From positions 190,195,725 through 190,259,724 of the forward strand of contig NC_080671.1 in assembly GCF_030247195.1 (NCBI RefSeq): 64,000 bases of DNA. The letters are read 5' to 3'. A program made the position numbers and the translations under genes. Below, piece by piece: positions 1-11,745 of this stretch. How positions within the stretch are numbered: the stretch's first letter is position 1; every line of letters starts with the position of its first letter. Below the pieces are notes generated by a model, which saw only the letters and a program-made list of their open reading frames with translations, was not told where the DNA came from and ran no database searches. The stretch comes from Topomyia yanbarensis. Its lineage: Eukaryota > Arthropoda > Insecta > Diptera > Culicidae.

Positions 1-1
1 G

Positions 2-3000
2 GGTATCCCAACGAGCACGAGTGGATGGAAAATACCACAAGGACTTAAGCTTGCGGATCCTTCATTCTTCGAGTCGCATCAGGTGGATTTAATACTCGGA
101 GGGGGATCATTTTTCGACTTCTTTCGTACTGGACAACGCATATCTCTTGGGGATACACTGCCACTCTTGGTAGAGTCTGTTTTCGGATGGGTAGTCAGTG
201 GAAGGTATCCGGTTATGCACAATAATCGTACGGCGGCCTGTAATGTTGTAATTTCGGATAGTTTGGAGGAGCTTTTGACCCGTTTCTGGCGATGTGAGGA
301 GATTAGTCAAGATTACACTTACTCGCCGGAGGAGATACAATGTGAGGAACATTTCAAGCAAACATTTCAACGAAAACGTGACGGCCGATATGTTGTATCA
401 CTCCCGAAGCACAAGGACACGATTCTGAGGCTCGGCGATTCCAGGACCATTGCACAGCGTAGATTTATACAGATGGAAACACGACTCCAGAGAAATCCGG
501 ATTTAAAACGTCAGTACCACGAATTTATGAATGAGTACGAGCAACTTGGACACATGCGGCTGGTTCCGGAAGCTGATGTAAATAAAGTGCAACGTTGCTA
601 CCTGCCTCATCATCCAGTTGTGAAGGAGTCCAGTGCGACAACTCGTGTGAGGGTAGTATTTGATGCTTCATGCAAAACAGCATCCGGCGTGTCCTTAAAT
701 GATGCACTGCTCGCGGGACCGGTCATACAAGATGACCTGCGAAGCATAATCCTGCGATGTCGAACACGGTTGGTGATGCTTGTCGCGGACGTGGAAAAGA
801 TGTTCCGCCAGATAAACATCAATGGTAGTGATGCCCCGCTTCAGTGTATACTATGGCGCTCGAAACCAGAAGTGCCACCTTCAACGTATGAGTTGACCAC
901 CATCACATACGGTACAAAACCAGCGCCGTTTTTGGCGACTCGGACATTGAAGCAGCTTGCTTTGGACGAGGCGAATAGGTTCCCATTGGCTGCAAGGGCA
1001 GTAATAGAAGATTTTTACATCGATGATGCCATCACAGGTACCAACGATCCAGCACAGGCAACCGCATTAAGGATTCAGTTGGACGGGCTGCTGAGAAGTG
1101 GCGGTCTTCGACTTCGGAAATGGGCATCGAATTACCCTGAGGTGCTAGAAGGAGTCAACGCAGATGACTTAGCGATATCGATAGCAGACGGGATAGAGTT
1201 GGAACCAGATCCATCAGTCAAAACACTTGGTTTAGTTTGGTATCCCACCACCGATGTCTTTGCTCTTCAGATTCAGGTTCCACAAATTACAATCGACCTA
1301 AAGCTCACCAAACGAATGGTGCTGTCTTTCATAGCCATGTTGTTCGATCCTCTGGGTCTCATAGGCGCAGTAATAACCACAGCGAAGGTGTTCATGCAGA
1401 TGTTATGGAGGCTTGAAAATGAAAAGCAGGAAAGGCTTGATTGGGATTCCAGTTTACCTGCAAGGGTGGAAATAAATTGGCGCGCATTTCATGAACAAAT
1501 TCCACTTTTGAAGCAGATTCGAGTCGATCGAAGGGTGACGATTTCAGAAATGGCAGGAATGGAAATTCATTGTTTTTCCGACGCCTCTCAGAAGGCATAT
1601 GGGGTCAATCTATACATTCGGTCTTGGGACTCAGAAGGACGAGTTAAAACAGCGTTGTTTGCTTCTAAGTCCAGAGTGGCTCCGTTGAAAAGTCAATCTA
1701 TTCCGCGCCTCGAGCTCTGTGGTGCTTTGATGGCAGCGGAATTATACGCGAAGGTAAAGGAAGCAGTAAGGTTCACGGGTGATGCTTATTTTTGGACAGA
1801 CTCGACGACAGTCCTGCAATGGTTGCGTGCTGTACCCACAGTTTGGACAACTTATGTCGCCAACAGGGTGGCGAAGATTCAAAGCATCACAGAAAACTGT
1901 ACCTGGAGGCATGTACCAGGTAGTCAAAATCCGGCAGACCTAATATCGCGCGGTATCTTGCCGGAGGAAATAATCCTGAATACATTTTGGTGGGAAGGCC
2001 CGGCGTGGCTTTCTATCGGATCTATGAGTTGGCCTTCTCAAGTTGCTGACCCAGAGGCCGCGGAAGCTGAAGAGGAACGTAAGCGAGCAGTTATTGGAGC
2101 GGTAGTATCATGTTCTACGGAGTTCAACAATTGGTATTTTGCGCGATATTCCAACTACACGGTTTTGATTAGAACAACGGCATATTGTCAACGTTTCATC
2201 AGAAATTTTCGCATAAAGTATCAGACAGGCTTGTCCCTGAGGCCAACCATAGGAGCGTTAACAACTGAAGAACTACGGAAAGCAGAGCAGACAATTGTCC
2301 ATCGGGTTCAAAAGGAAGCGTTCGCGAAGGAGTATGAGGCACTGCTTAAGGGAAAACCAGTATCGAGGCTATCACCACTACGTTGGTTCCATCCTCGCTT
2401 GTCTTCCAATGAAGTTATCCGTATTGGTGGGAGACTTGGAAAATCTTACGAAACCGAGGAAGCTAAGCATCCAATGGTGCTTCCAGCACGACACCACATC
2501 ACCAGGCTTTTGCTGAGGCACTACCATGAAAAGATGCTGCATGCAGGAGTACAACTATTGCTAAGTGCTATTAGGCAACGGTTTTGGCCTTTAGGTGGTC
2601 GCAGTGTCGCTAAACAGATCGTCCACAAGTGTATGCGGTGCTATCGAACCAAACCAACTACCATCCGACAATTTATGGCAGAGTTACCCACTCCACGTGT
2701 CACAGCGGGTCGACCTTTCACGACAACAGGGGTAGATTATTTTGGTCCGATCTACATTCGTCCAGGATATCGTCGAGCAGCGGTGAAAGCATACGTGTCC
2801 GTGTTCGTGTGTTTCGCAACGAAGGCGGTACACCTGGAGTTGGCGGGTGACTTAACTACTTCTTGTTTCATTCAAGCACTGCGAAGGTTTGTGTCACGGC
2901 GAGGTAGGTGTGCAACCATTTTTTCGGACAATGGCACCAATTTTGTTGGAGCCAGGAACCAACTAGCGGAGCTCATCAGTAAACTGAAGAACAAGCAGCA

Positions 3001-3667
3001 CCACGAGGAGATCGCGAAAGAATGTGCAAAGGACAACATCAACTGGCACTTCAACCCACCGGGAGCACCCCATTTTGGTGGGTTGTGGGAGGCAGCGGTT
3101 CGATCAGCAAAATACCATCTGCTACGGGTTATGGGAGATACAGCAGCATCGTACGAAGACACTCTCACTGTTTTGACTCAAGTGGAAAGTTGTTTAAATT
3201 CGCGTCCTTTGACCCAACTAACGGACGACCCCAATGATATGGAGCCTTTAACACCGGGTCATTTTTTGGTGGGTGGAGCACTACAGGCGCTACCCGACGC
3301 GGACTTCGGGAAGACACCAATTAACCGGCTAACCCATTGGCAAGCTGTGCAGAGGAAGGTGCAGGATTTTTGGAAGCGCTGGCGGCTCGAGTATCTCTCA
3401 CAGCTTCAAGGACGATCCAAGCGTTGGTTGCCACCAGTTGCTATAGAACCAGGTAAACTCGTCGTTGTTTATGAGGATAATTCGCCACCTATTCATTGGC
3501 GCATGGGGCGTATTCAGGAGATTCACCCAGGCACAGATGGAGTGGTCAGAGTTGTGACGCTGAAAACTTCAAAGGGTGTTATCCAGCGACCTGTTGAGAA
3601 GATCTGTCTCCTACCGATTGCTAATGACAGCGAAAATAGAGCAGAGGATGGATCGTCATTGGCTTAA
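2..3667 (+). CDS. BEL/Pao retrotransposon Pol polyprotein, 5' end outside the window
   Basis: The frame is already open at the left edge, so this is the 3' part of a larger gag-pol frame; the first in-frame GTG at 83 is not a real start. Order of domains: tail of the A17-type aspartic protease (ILGGG at about 92), reverse transcriptase with motif A Asp at 788-790 (VADVEKMF) and motif C YIDD at 1016-1027, RNase H (CFSDAS near 1570, WTDSTTVLQWL near 1795), integrase HHCC zinc finger (about 2519-2645), integrase catalytic core with D at 2735, D at 2927 and E at 3089, and the BEL-type C-terminal domain (LTPGHFLVG, then RWLPP). By family knowledge it copies element RNA into DNA and integrates it. 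All catalytic residues I can place are present and there is no internal stop or frameshift, so this is a young copy. The BEL/Pao call is confident. Confidence 0.95.
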   Translation, partial: GIPTSTSGWKIPQGLKLADPSFFESHQVDLILGGGSFFDFFRTGQRISLGDTLPLLVESVFGWVVSGRYPVMHNNRTAACNVVISDSLEELLTRFWRCEEISQDYTYSPEEIQCEEHFKQTFQRKRDGRYVVSLPKHKDTILRLGDSRTIAQRRFIQMETRLQRNPDLKRQYHEFMNEYEQLGHMRLVPEADVNKVQRCYLPHHPVVKESSATTRVRVVFDASCKTASGVSLNDALLAGPVIQDDLRSIILRCRTRLVMLVADVEKMFRQININGSDAPLQCILWRSKPEVPPSTYELTTITYGTKPAPFLATRTLKQLALDEANRFPLAARAVIEDFYIDDAITGTNDPAQATALRIQLDGLLRSGGLRLRKWASNYPEVLEGVNADDLAISIADGIELEPDPSVKTLGLVWYPTTDVFALQIQVPQITIDLKLTKRMVLSFIAMLFDPLGLIGAVITTAKVFMQMLWRLENEKQERLDWDSSLPARVEINWRAFHEQIPLLKQIRVDRRVTISEMAGMEIHCFSDASQKAYGVNLYIRSWDSEGRVKTALFASKSRVAPLKSQSIPRLELCGALMAAELYAKVKEAVRFTGDAYFWTDSTTVLQWLRAVPTVWTTYVANRVAKIQSITENCTWRHVPGSQNPADLISRGILPEEIILNTFWWEGPAWLSIGSMSWPSQVADPEAAEAEEERKRAVIGAVVSCSTEFNNWYFARYSNYTVLIRTTAYCQRFIRNFRIKYQTGLSLRPTIGALTTEELRKAEQTIVHRVQKEAFAKEYEALLKGKPVSRLSPLRWFHPRLSSNEVIRIGGRLGKSYETEEAKHPMVLPARHHITRLLLRHYHEKMLHAGVQLLLSAIRQRFWPLGGRSVAKQIVHKCMRCYRTKPTTIRQFMAELPTPRVTAGRPFTTTGVDYFGPIYIRPGYRRAAVKAYVSVFVCFATKAVHLELAGDLTTSCFIQALRRFVSRRGRCATIFSDNGTNFVGARNQLAELISKLKNKQHHEEIAKECAKDNINWHFNPPGAPHFGGLWEAAVRSAKYHLLRVMGDTAASYEDTLTVLTQVESCLNSRPLTQLTDDPNDMEPLTPGHFLVGGALQALPDADFGKTPINRLTHWQAVQRKVQDFWKRWRLEYLSQLQGRSKRWLPPVAIEPGKLVVVYEDNSPPIHWRMGRIQEIHPGTDGVVRVVTLKTSKGVIQRPVEKICLLPIANDSENRAEDGSSLA

Positions 3668-3711
3668 CTGTGAGTGCGTCAGAAATCGTGCAATTTCAGC
3701 GGGGGTCGGGA

Positions 3712-4089
3712 TGTTCGTGTGTAACCCACCATCGAGATAACCCTCGTTATCGGCAACTGATAACACACACTATATTCACAGCTGCGAGCTTTTTCTTTCC
3801 CGCGCTCGGTGAGCGTCTTCAATTGCTACAGTTAAAAAAGGGACAGCGTCGAAGCTACAGGCACCAGTCAGCTACATTTGCCTACAGTGTGTGCAACGAA
3901 AGCGAAATTTTATACTATTTTATACATGTGACTAGTTATTAAGATTGCGAGCAATAAATTTATATTTAGTACGTGGTGTTTCGGATACAACGTGCATTGT
4001 GTTATTTCGCACCTAGTCACATCCAAGTTACTATTTCACGGTGAAAGTACTTGGTAAAGTCCGTTCAATATTCTAACGGGGTTTGAACA
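3712..4089 (+). repeat. 3' LTR of the BEL/Pao element
   Basis: The segment starts TGTTC and ends GAACA, a perfect 5-bp terminal inversion with the expected TG...CA form. It follows the pol stop by 44 bases. A G-rich run just upstream (3700-3710) is in the right place for the plus-strand primer tract. AATAAA at 3953-3958 is a likely polyadenylation signal. An open frame inside it (3670-3942) shows no domain and is treated as noncoding. The 5' LTR lies outside the window, so the boundaries rest on the inversion and position. TTTAC at 4090 would be the 5-bp target duplication. Confidence 0.7.
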
Positions 4090-4099
4090 TTTACCCGGA

Positions 4100-4345
4100 C
4101 CAGTGTTTTACCGCTCGGACTAAAGAACCAGTGCAACATCTAAACAACAAGCAAATGGACAATTAGGCCCTGTGTGACAACTGAGCAGAGAATCATGAAT
4201 TTGACTTTTTCATGAAAAGTGCGCCTATTGTGGAGAGAGTCCACATGATCTATTACCGTGCCCCTCGTACAAACGGTGAGGAATTTTAAGCGCTCCTTTA
4301 AAATATGCTCTGAGCACTCTTTTGCCAAAATACTAAAAAGCGCCC
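4100..4345 (+). pseudogene. LINE ORF1 zinc-knuckle remnant
   Basis: Around 4215-4270 one frame reads CAYCGESPHDLLPCPSYKR, a CX2C...H...C knuckle followed by stops. The same pattern recurs near 21.57 kb in a better preserved copy (CLYCGGSPHDFSTCLSYKQC), with clear DNA similarity between the two. Knuckles like this are typical of the nucleic-acid-binding ORF1 protein of I/R1/LOA-type LINEs. Here only the knuckle and a short decayed tail remain. Since it begins right after the BEL LTR, the BEL element probably inserted into this older copy. Confidence 0.45.
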
Positions 4346-4595
4346 ATTGTATTGAACCATGACCAATGATTAGTTATGTTCTCTTGGCTTAGGAAGAGTG
4401 TGACTCTGATGATCCCTATGTTGGGTAAAAAACTGCTCCTAAAAATTATAGACAAAAGAGATTTCGCGTAAAAGGTTAAATTTTTCTCGCCGCTCAAGGA
4501 ATCTCTGACACAAAGCCGAAACCAGCAGTTCGATCGAGATTCCACTTAGTATAGGACTGGTTAGACCTAGTATGGGTGGCGCAGTCTTGTGAACT

Positions 4596-4634
4596 CCTTC
4601 CGGAACCGAGGAACACCTTCCGGAACCGAGGAAA
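4596..4634. repeat. short tandem duplication
   Basis: The 18-mer CCTTCCGGAACCGAGGAA occurs twice in tandem, separated by two bases. No function is apparent. Confidence 0.7.
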
Positions 4635-4639
4635 CTTTA

Positions 4640-6400
4640 GTTCCGACGGTATGGCATGGGCTTACTCTGTGATCTGTGCTACATCTTTAAGGAGTTGCTT
4701 TAGTGCCTATGACCACATATACGTCCCACGTGTGTTTCTATGAAACTGAGAAAACGAGCGATAAAGTTTGCAATAATTTTCGGTATTTTTTCAGTTTGAA
4801 GTCTTTGTAAATGCAGTTTTCGTGATGTGCAACTCAAACATGTTCTCGATTTATTCTTTTTCCACTTTACCTTTGAGAACAATTGTGAATAAATCTGAAT
4901 AGGAATGACATGGTCGTAGTGTGGACTTGTGGTCCTTTGCTGGAGTCTTAGTTTAGCGCTCGTTTGGTATTTACATTAGTTATCTACTAAGTTCGACTTT
5001 CGAACAATGATGTACCTGGAAATGGCACCCTTAACATGATTTATTTTCTGACTTATCCTCACATATTTGTAAAGCAGATCAAGATTTTAGCGCCCTTCTA
5101 AGGTAGTATCCGGCGGGGGTCAACCTGACCAACCGCACGCTATAGGCCTTACCCTACCTTAGCCCAATCCTGATCATCCGTTTCAAATCTATTTTTTGCA
5201 ATAGAAGTAAATACGAAATCAAGCTCTGTTTTAACCTAGTTGTTGGCTAATTGTTGCAATATTGCTCATAACATTTTAATATCGATCTCTGGATTTTTGC
5301 AGAGATTGATTATGTAGACGCTGCTACATAATAGAGAAGAAAGTTATCTTTGGAGGTTTGTAAGGTTCTACGTTCATTCTTCAGGTTTGTAATTGCAGTA
5401 ATGGCACTTGTAGGATAGTAGGATTCTGAATTCACATTTTATATGAAAGATACTCCTTTACCTAAAAAAGTAGTTTCAACTGCCAGGTTTTCAATAACAG
5501 TAATAAAAATTTCAAATACAAGAAAATTAAGCATTTTACGAAAAATTTACGATCAACACTCAAACCCTCGCCAAACAAAATTTCTGGCTACGCCACTGTA
5601 GTATAATAAAGCTAACTCTCTGCGTTAGTTAAGAGCAAAATAAAAACAATACAAAAATCACAGTCGTGTTTCCCCTTAATTTAAAATTACATAATTTAAA
5701 AACCTTGTACTAAAACTAGTTATACTCCATTTGCTTCTGTTCTCAGACAAACACTATAAATAGCTACTTACTATATTCATTTGTCGCTGAAAATGAACCA
5801 TATGGATTGGAAACATTGTTTTATTTATATAAAATAAGTGCCGAAATTGAAGATTTACACATTGACACCAATATAATATATAAACTAACAGAATCACTTC
5901 TAAATTACGTTGATAATACATCCAAGTCCGAAAGTTCGGAATCAGATAGGTACGCTTTTCTATCAAACAAACCATTATGCAGGTTCAAGCTGGTTTACGC
6001 ATTCAGTTCATTACGCTGGTGTTATTATTGAAATTGCACGGAATGCGCATAAAAGTATGAAGATTAAAGTATCCTGATTAAAAAACCCAATCAACTATAA
6101 GCCTACCCGCATCCACTGGTAACACCTTGAGCTGATGGAGGCTATTACGTGCACATGCATACGTAATCAATGCAATTATATTTACCTAAATTAATGTCTA
6201 CACAATCAAATATATTAGAATCCAAGAATAACCTTCCACATACTCATAAAAAAGCTCATAAAATCAGGCAATCGTACATGCATGATTCGTGTAACATATT
6301 TCAAATGTTCACAAGCATAAATTAGCATTGTTGATGGCTACCGTATCCAATAAAGCTCCTCCCAGTCCTCACTCTGAGAGTGAGATGAGTGTACTCATGG
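4640..6400. other. unassigned AT-rich noncoding stretch
   Basis: No reading frame longer than about 74 codons and no recognisable domain. The phrase TTTCTGGCTACGCC near 5580 recurs near 11032, so part of this is dispersed repeat. I see nothing else that can be named. Confidence 0.5.
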
Positions 6401-7660
6401 ATTCCATAAATCCGGCAAATTAAGCCCTACATCATATCATTCAAGTTGTCCTTCGTCGAAGATTGCGACCCACGGTACCAGAGAGCTCCGCTAGCCCATT
6501 ATTCATTTCGTGCATCTAGGCGGAGGCCAGGGCCCTGCTGGGTGGCGTATATAGTTCGTTCGGTACGCCCGCCGTCTTGAACCAGTCACTTCAACGACTG
6601 TTCAAATTACGCTGAACTGCCTACTACAAATTCTCGTTAACATGTTACGACCGGCCGTTTGTGTTTGGGCACCACAGTCACTGATGGTCCAGCACCTTTA
6701 CACTATAAATCAAAAAGTATGAAAACAACAGCAAACTCATAATCATAAAGCCCTTAATTGACGGTAAATTTCCGCAATTTCTGCATTTGCTGTGCTGTTC
6801 CGCTCATAATTTCGTTCCGACTCTGGACGCTTCCCCCACTCGTCTGTACGATGATGGGGTCCTTAAAAAACATTTCTGATGGAAAATTCCTCCGGGTCAT
6901 ATGTAACGTACACATGCACCCATCCGTGCACATACACGTACACACACATACTCCGCACAAGTACTCGCATATTCATGATTTGGTTGTTGTTTAAAAATTT
7001 CCTTCCTCCTTGGAACGTTTTTTTTCGTTGTTCTGCTGCCTTTGGAAACATCCACCCATCCGACCTCGAAGGCGGAGCAGCGCATTTCTAATTCACTCCA
7101 GTGGCATAACTCATATGCGGACGATTTATGTCCTGTGCTATTTGTGGAATGCTGCCACAGACCGCCATCAAGCAATGAAGCCGTTGGTCGGTCGGCTGAA
7201 TAGCCGGGACGGGTCCGAAAAGGTACATAGCGTCTTTCATATTCCACCGGCTGCCGGCTTGCCGGGAGAAGCAGGAGGAAAGCACTTCTTGAAAACTTTA
7301 GGGTGAAGAAATCTGGGCAGTGCTTAACAAGAGCAACGAAAAAAAAAAAAAATTCAACCTCCACATGGAGGTACAATTCTACACACAATGCATTGGGGCG
7401 GAAGTAACAGGGAGAAAGTTGTCGGGTTGGGGTCCTTCCTGTAGGTAGTTAGCGTTTGAAGAATGAGCGGAATTGAAATGTGACTTGGCTAACGGGCGCG
7501 CGGTATCCTCGTACAGGTGGTGCCACACACAGGTTCCCAAGGATCTTGTGGAAGCGGGAAACAAGGACAATTGCACGGTATGGAACTGCGGGTGTACAGA
7601 GAGTTATAAATAATGATTCATAACTTTTTGATTGCTTCCCCCGTTAGGCGAAATAGAGAG
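6400..7660. other. GC-richer, less repetitive island; possible host sequence
   Basis: This stretch is richer in G+C than its surroundings and shares no repeat with the rest of the window. It contains a CA-rich patch at 6905-6960. A 163-codon minus-strand frame (6897-7388) overlaps shorter plus-strand frames, but none shows a domain, signal peptide or convincing splice sites. It may be a 5' UTR, intron or regulatory region of a host gene; that is inference. Confidence 0.3.
6545..6645 (+). promoter_or_regulatory. possible TATA-type core promoter
   Basis: A TATATA run near 6548 is followed about 35 bases later by CCAGTCAC, which resembles the arthropod initiator. About 55 bases further on there is an ATG in good context (GTTAACATG, near 6641) that opens a 26-codon frame (MLRPAVCVWAPQ...). 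Spacing fits a TATA promoter, but AT-rich DNA gives such matches by chance and no downstream coding exon is evident. Confidence 0.22.
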
Positions 7661-8226
7661 AGCAAAAAAACGGACGGCGAGGGATACCTTATAGAAGCAT
7701 GTTGTAAATAAAACAATGGAGCCAACGTAAGGGCTTCCAAATGCTTTTTATTACATATTTCGATGGCCTGGCATCTGAAGTCTGCCTTACCACCGGAAGT
7801 CGTTCAGCATGACGGTGATTTTTCGTGTCTGTTTGTGATCTGATTACAGATGCAAAGGTGAAAACGAACAGTTAAGGCGAAATTTCATTTACCATCGTAT
7901 GTTAGCACTCATAACTGGCTCACTCGTCTAACGTGGCTCGGAAACTTCAAAGCTTATGCGAATATTGCTTTCGCTTCGATTGTGATCCATTCTGTTTGAC
8001 GTTTAATACAAGGGTTAGAACAAGTGAATAACTCTGTGAATTCGAAGGACACGTACGCAGAATATGCAATAGTCATGAAAGTATTAAATGGCGGCGGAGC
8101 GAAAAATTCGAAGATAATTATAAGTTTTATACGAGAATTCATAAATATTCGAGCATCTCAAATATCTACAAAAAGTTGGATAGACCGGTATTTTCAAATA
8201 TACTTAATTGGAAACTAAACGAATGA
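7661..8226. other. unassigned noncoding stretch
   Basis: No supported gene or repeat boundary. Opposing short frames near 7954-8218 overlap on both strands and look like chance. Confidence 0.4.
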
Positions 8227-9260
8227 TTTTTTACATTTCTTATAAAAGAAATGTATAGAATTCGCTCAAACTTTCAAGATTTTTTTCGAGGCCCGGAGGG
8301 CCGAGTCTTATATACCAATCGACTCAGCTCGACGATTTGGGACAATGTCTGTGTGTGTGTGTCTGTGTGTGTGTGTATGTAACGGACAAATTCTCATTCG
8401 TGTTTCTCAGCAATGGCTGAACCGATCTTATCCAAACCAATTTTAAGTGAAAGAACTAAAAAACAGTATGAACGCTATTAATTTGTTTTTGATTCTGATG
8501 TTTAGTTTCCAAGATATGAATGTTTGAATGCGCAAAAAAAGTGTTTTTTGCAGTTTTTTGAAATTATCTGCCGAAATTGACAATATAGATTAACAATTTA
8601 TATGTTTTTAGACAGCTTTAACGAATACCTTTCGAACAAGCTATAGATTGTTGAAATCGGACTATTATCAAAAGAGATATTTAACATTAAATGCGGACGA
8701 AAGATTTTTATCATTTCCCATTGCCAGAAATATGACCAAAAACATGTAATCTATTATTAACGTCAAAACGGCTTATTTTAGGTCAATAGTATCTTCGGAG
8801 AATTTAATGGAGGCTATATGCCCTTTCTTTTGGTATTGTACTTTTGCTGATTAATCCCCCTATGAGTGAGATATTTTCACAAATTTTCTTGGTAGTGATT
8901 ATATCGAAATGATGTCTTCAGCAAATTTGTAGCTCTTACTTTTGCGAATACCTTTACTGAAGACTTCAAATATCTATTTTGAATACTTTAAAAGTTATGG
9001 CTTGTTGTTTTTGGATTACTGTTTGTCGCCTATTTATTGTTCAATATAGTAGTAATCCATTGAAATAAGCCAAACATTATTTCGATAAAACGAATTTTGT
9101 ATTTCATTTTTCTATCTACAGCCGCTAGAAATAATCACCGAACACTTCCAAGTTGTCTGGAAGGAACTTGATAACTTATCAGTACAAAAATGTTCATTTG
9201 TGCGAACCTTCTGACTGCAATTTTTCTAACTTATAACCATCGGATCGATCTGAAACATAT
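8227..9260 (+). repeat. hairpin-ended interspersed repeat, subfamily 1
   Basis: It begins with a terminal hairpin (ACATTTCTT at 8233 pairing with AAGAAATGT at 8246). Then come GGCCCGGAGGGCCGAGTC, ACCAATCGACTCAGCTCGA, a (TG)n tract (8347-8380) and CAATGGCTGAACCGATC. A copy in the opposite orientation lies at 40241-40730. The order of blocks matches subfamily 2 (9761, 47926, 62663). The 3' boundary is uncertain. No coding capacity is seen, so this is a non-autonomous element of unknown class. Confidence 0.7.
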
Positions 9261-9760
9261 CGGAAAATGAAAAGCGAAATAAATTACTCCAAGCATCGGC
9301 GTAGCCAAGAGAAGGTTTTGGGGTTTAACACCATACAACCCCCCCCCACTACACCCAAAAAATATTGGCTGGAAGTTGAAAATTTATTGGTGCAGATTGA
9401 TTTAATTCAATACTACAATAACAATTATCTGATCCGTAGATTGATAACCTGTTGTCGTAAACATCATGAGGACTTTTGATAAATTGTCGGAATGGGGTCC
9501 TGATATGTAACTGATCTATTGGTCTTGATTTCACAGTTGTCTAATAGCATCAATATCAAACTCCTGCCTGAAAACATTCCAATAGAAAATTCCAGAGTTC
9601 TGTAATCAATCATAATCCTCAGATATATTTTCAAATTGAGCTCGTTTTTGTAGAAATGTACTGTAATAAGGATCTTTATTTAATAGGAGACGAAGTTAAA
9701 ATTGATTTAATGTCTATGAAACAGAACTGCTCACCAAAAAATGCATAACTTTCAACATTT
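9261..9760. other. unassigned AT-rich sequence with a poly-C run
   Basis: Contains a run of C near 9340-9350. No gene or repeat boundary can be supported. Confidence 0.35.
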
Positions 9761-10561
9761 GCCAAAAATGTTTTTGCCTTTCTCATTCACTCTAAAATTC
9801 GTCAATCTAATCCCGACCCGGAGAGCCGAGTGTCATATGCCAATCGACTGAGTTCCTCGAGATTGGAAAATGTCTGTGTGTGTATGTGTGTATGTGGAAA
9901 AAATGTGACCTCTGTTTCTCAGAAATTGCTGAACCGATTTGCACAAAGTTAGTCTCAAATGAAAGGTACAACCTTTCCATCGGCTGCTATTGAATTTATT
10001 TTATTGATTGGACTTCCGGTTCCGGAGTTACGAGTTGAAGAGTGCAATCACACAGCAAATTCCCTTTATAAACTGAAATGAAAAAATTTCAAAATCAAAT
10101 TTGTATTTTTGATGCCAAATGACTTTAAAATGCATGAAACATTGAGATGTTTGACAAAAATTGACTTTTTTGGACTTTGGTACATTTTTGCCTTTCTCAT
10201 ATAGAAAGGTCATGCAATCACTCCAAAAATCGTCAATCATAACGGCCCGGAGGGAGTATGCAGTGAGGGGTTGCTACTTTAATATTAAAACTAGTTTAAA
10301 ATTTCTTAACAAGTTGAAAATTTTCGGCAGGACCTGGATCTCCCGGATCTTTTTATATGATCCGCCGCTGGTTTCAAGCGATGTTTCAGTATCACATAGT
10401 ATTTCAAGATCGTGGCTGTCGATCCATTGTATGTATGTGCAAATCGTACTGAACATGTAATATTCATTTCCACCATTATATTGAACATAACCAGCCATGG
10501 AATCATAGTCTGGACAAATGAGAAAAGCACAATTGCACCACTAGGAGGATTAAAACAGGTT
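9761..10561 (+). repeat. hairpin-ended interspersed repeat, subfamily 2, two-unit copy
   Basis: Unit 1 starts at the GCCTTTCTC near 9775, with its terminal hairpin partly deleted, and runs through the GGAGAGCCGAGTG block and a TG tract. Unit 2 starts at TTTTTGCCTTTCTCATATAG (about 10186-10205) with the hairpin intact. It ends GAAAAGCACAATTGCACC...GGATTAAAACAGG. The start GCCTTTCTCAT and the reverse complement of the end (GCCTTTCTCAT in the best copies) form a short terminal inversion. Unit 2 recurs at 48682-49089 and 62663-63060. Confidence 0.75.
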
Positions 10562-11442
10562 TTTTATTTAACGAGGATAACACTTTTCGAATGTAGAGAG
10601 AAATTTATGAAAAATGACGATTTCCATTCGACTCTAGCAGGTTCTGATCGATTTTGATGAGCATTTGATTTTTGTTGTATGACCAATTATATGTATAGGT
10701 CAAATGTTTAAAAACAGTAATTTAAGGTCAAGATAGCATCATTTTGAAACCGCCAATTTCGGAGGTTTAGTATCTTCGATGAGTTTTACAAACGTTAAAC
10801 AGCGCATCATTTGATAAAATAATTTTGACGGTATATCGTGCAAGACGTATTTATGGTGAATTTTCTCAGGTTAATATTCATGACTACAATAAAGTCTCAA
10901 CAAATTCGCTAAAGACACGAACTTTGTTACTATTTTCTGAAAAATTAATTCTGCATAATTTTAAAACTTCAAAAATTACGGTTTCGGAATTATGCCGTTT
11001 GGACAGTATGATCGATTTTCACCAAACCGAATTTCTGGCTACGCCGCTAACTTCAAGTAAGTAGAAACAAAGTCGTTCTACACTCGTTCACAAGAAACTT
11101 CTTCGAATGCTGAATATCTATTATAATACATTGAAACCCCGATTTTATCAGCCAAATATGAACATATGTTTGATGGGCTCTAGCAGACGAACAAGACTGA
11201 ATTCGAGTAAATCCTTTCTTGAGCATGTTTTCCTTATCATGAAGATGGAAATATGCAAAAATAAAAAGTTCATCATGAACAGAAATAGTTATCTGACTAC
11301 ATCAAGGGACGGGAAGAATATTTTAACAGGTTCAGCTTATTATAAAGAAAAAAAAATACCCGATTTAGTCAATGTCCCCATTTTGTCAGCCTAAAATACA
11401 CCATGAGATTGATAAAAATGGGTCTTTATTGTATGTATTATT
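10562..11442. other. unassigned AT-rich sequence, partly repeat-like
   Basis: Reading frames here are under 100 codons with no domain. The style, and the phrase TTTCTGGCTACGCC near 11032, suggest old interspersed repeat. Confidence 0.35.
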
Positions 11443-11745
11443 CATTGTGTTTGAAATTAATTGGTACATTTCATTTTTGGGGATTTTTTTATTGCATCGA
11501 ACTACAACAATTTTTAGGTAGCTTTCAAGGGGTTATTTTATAGACTTCTTCCAAAATTTGGCGAACCTATTCCAATTCGTATACCAATTAATTGGTATAC
11601 TTAAGGGTTTATATGTTGCAGATAGAGAAAATACTGAAATTTTCAGCTTTTTTCCTACACAATACTACGAAAGCTTATTAAACCATTTTTCCTAATAAGT
11701 TTGTGAAAATTATAAATTATTTGAAATTTTTTAATAGTTTAATTT
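11443..11745 (+). repeat. dispersed repeat, copy 1 (partner at 44.7 kb)
   Basis: ATTGCATCGAACTACA, TTTCAAGGGGTTA and CACTTAAGGGTTT-type blocks occur in the same order here and at 44698-44997. The copies are diverged by substitutions and small indels. No coding capacity; class unknown. Confidence 0.6.

Noticed and set aside
3670..3942. 90-codon frame after pol as an env-like gene
   Set aside because: It lies in the LTR, lacks signal or membrane segments, and is probably noncoding.
6897..7388. 163-codon minus-strand frame
   Set aside because: Overlaps several plus-strand frames, runs through a CA tract, and has no recognisable features.
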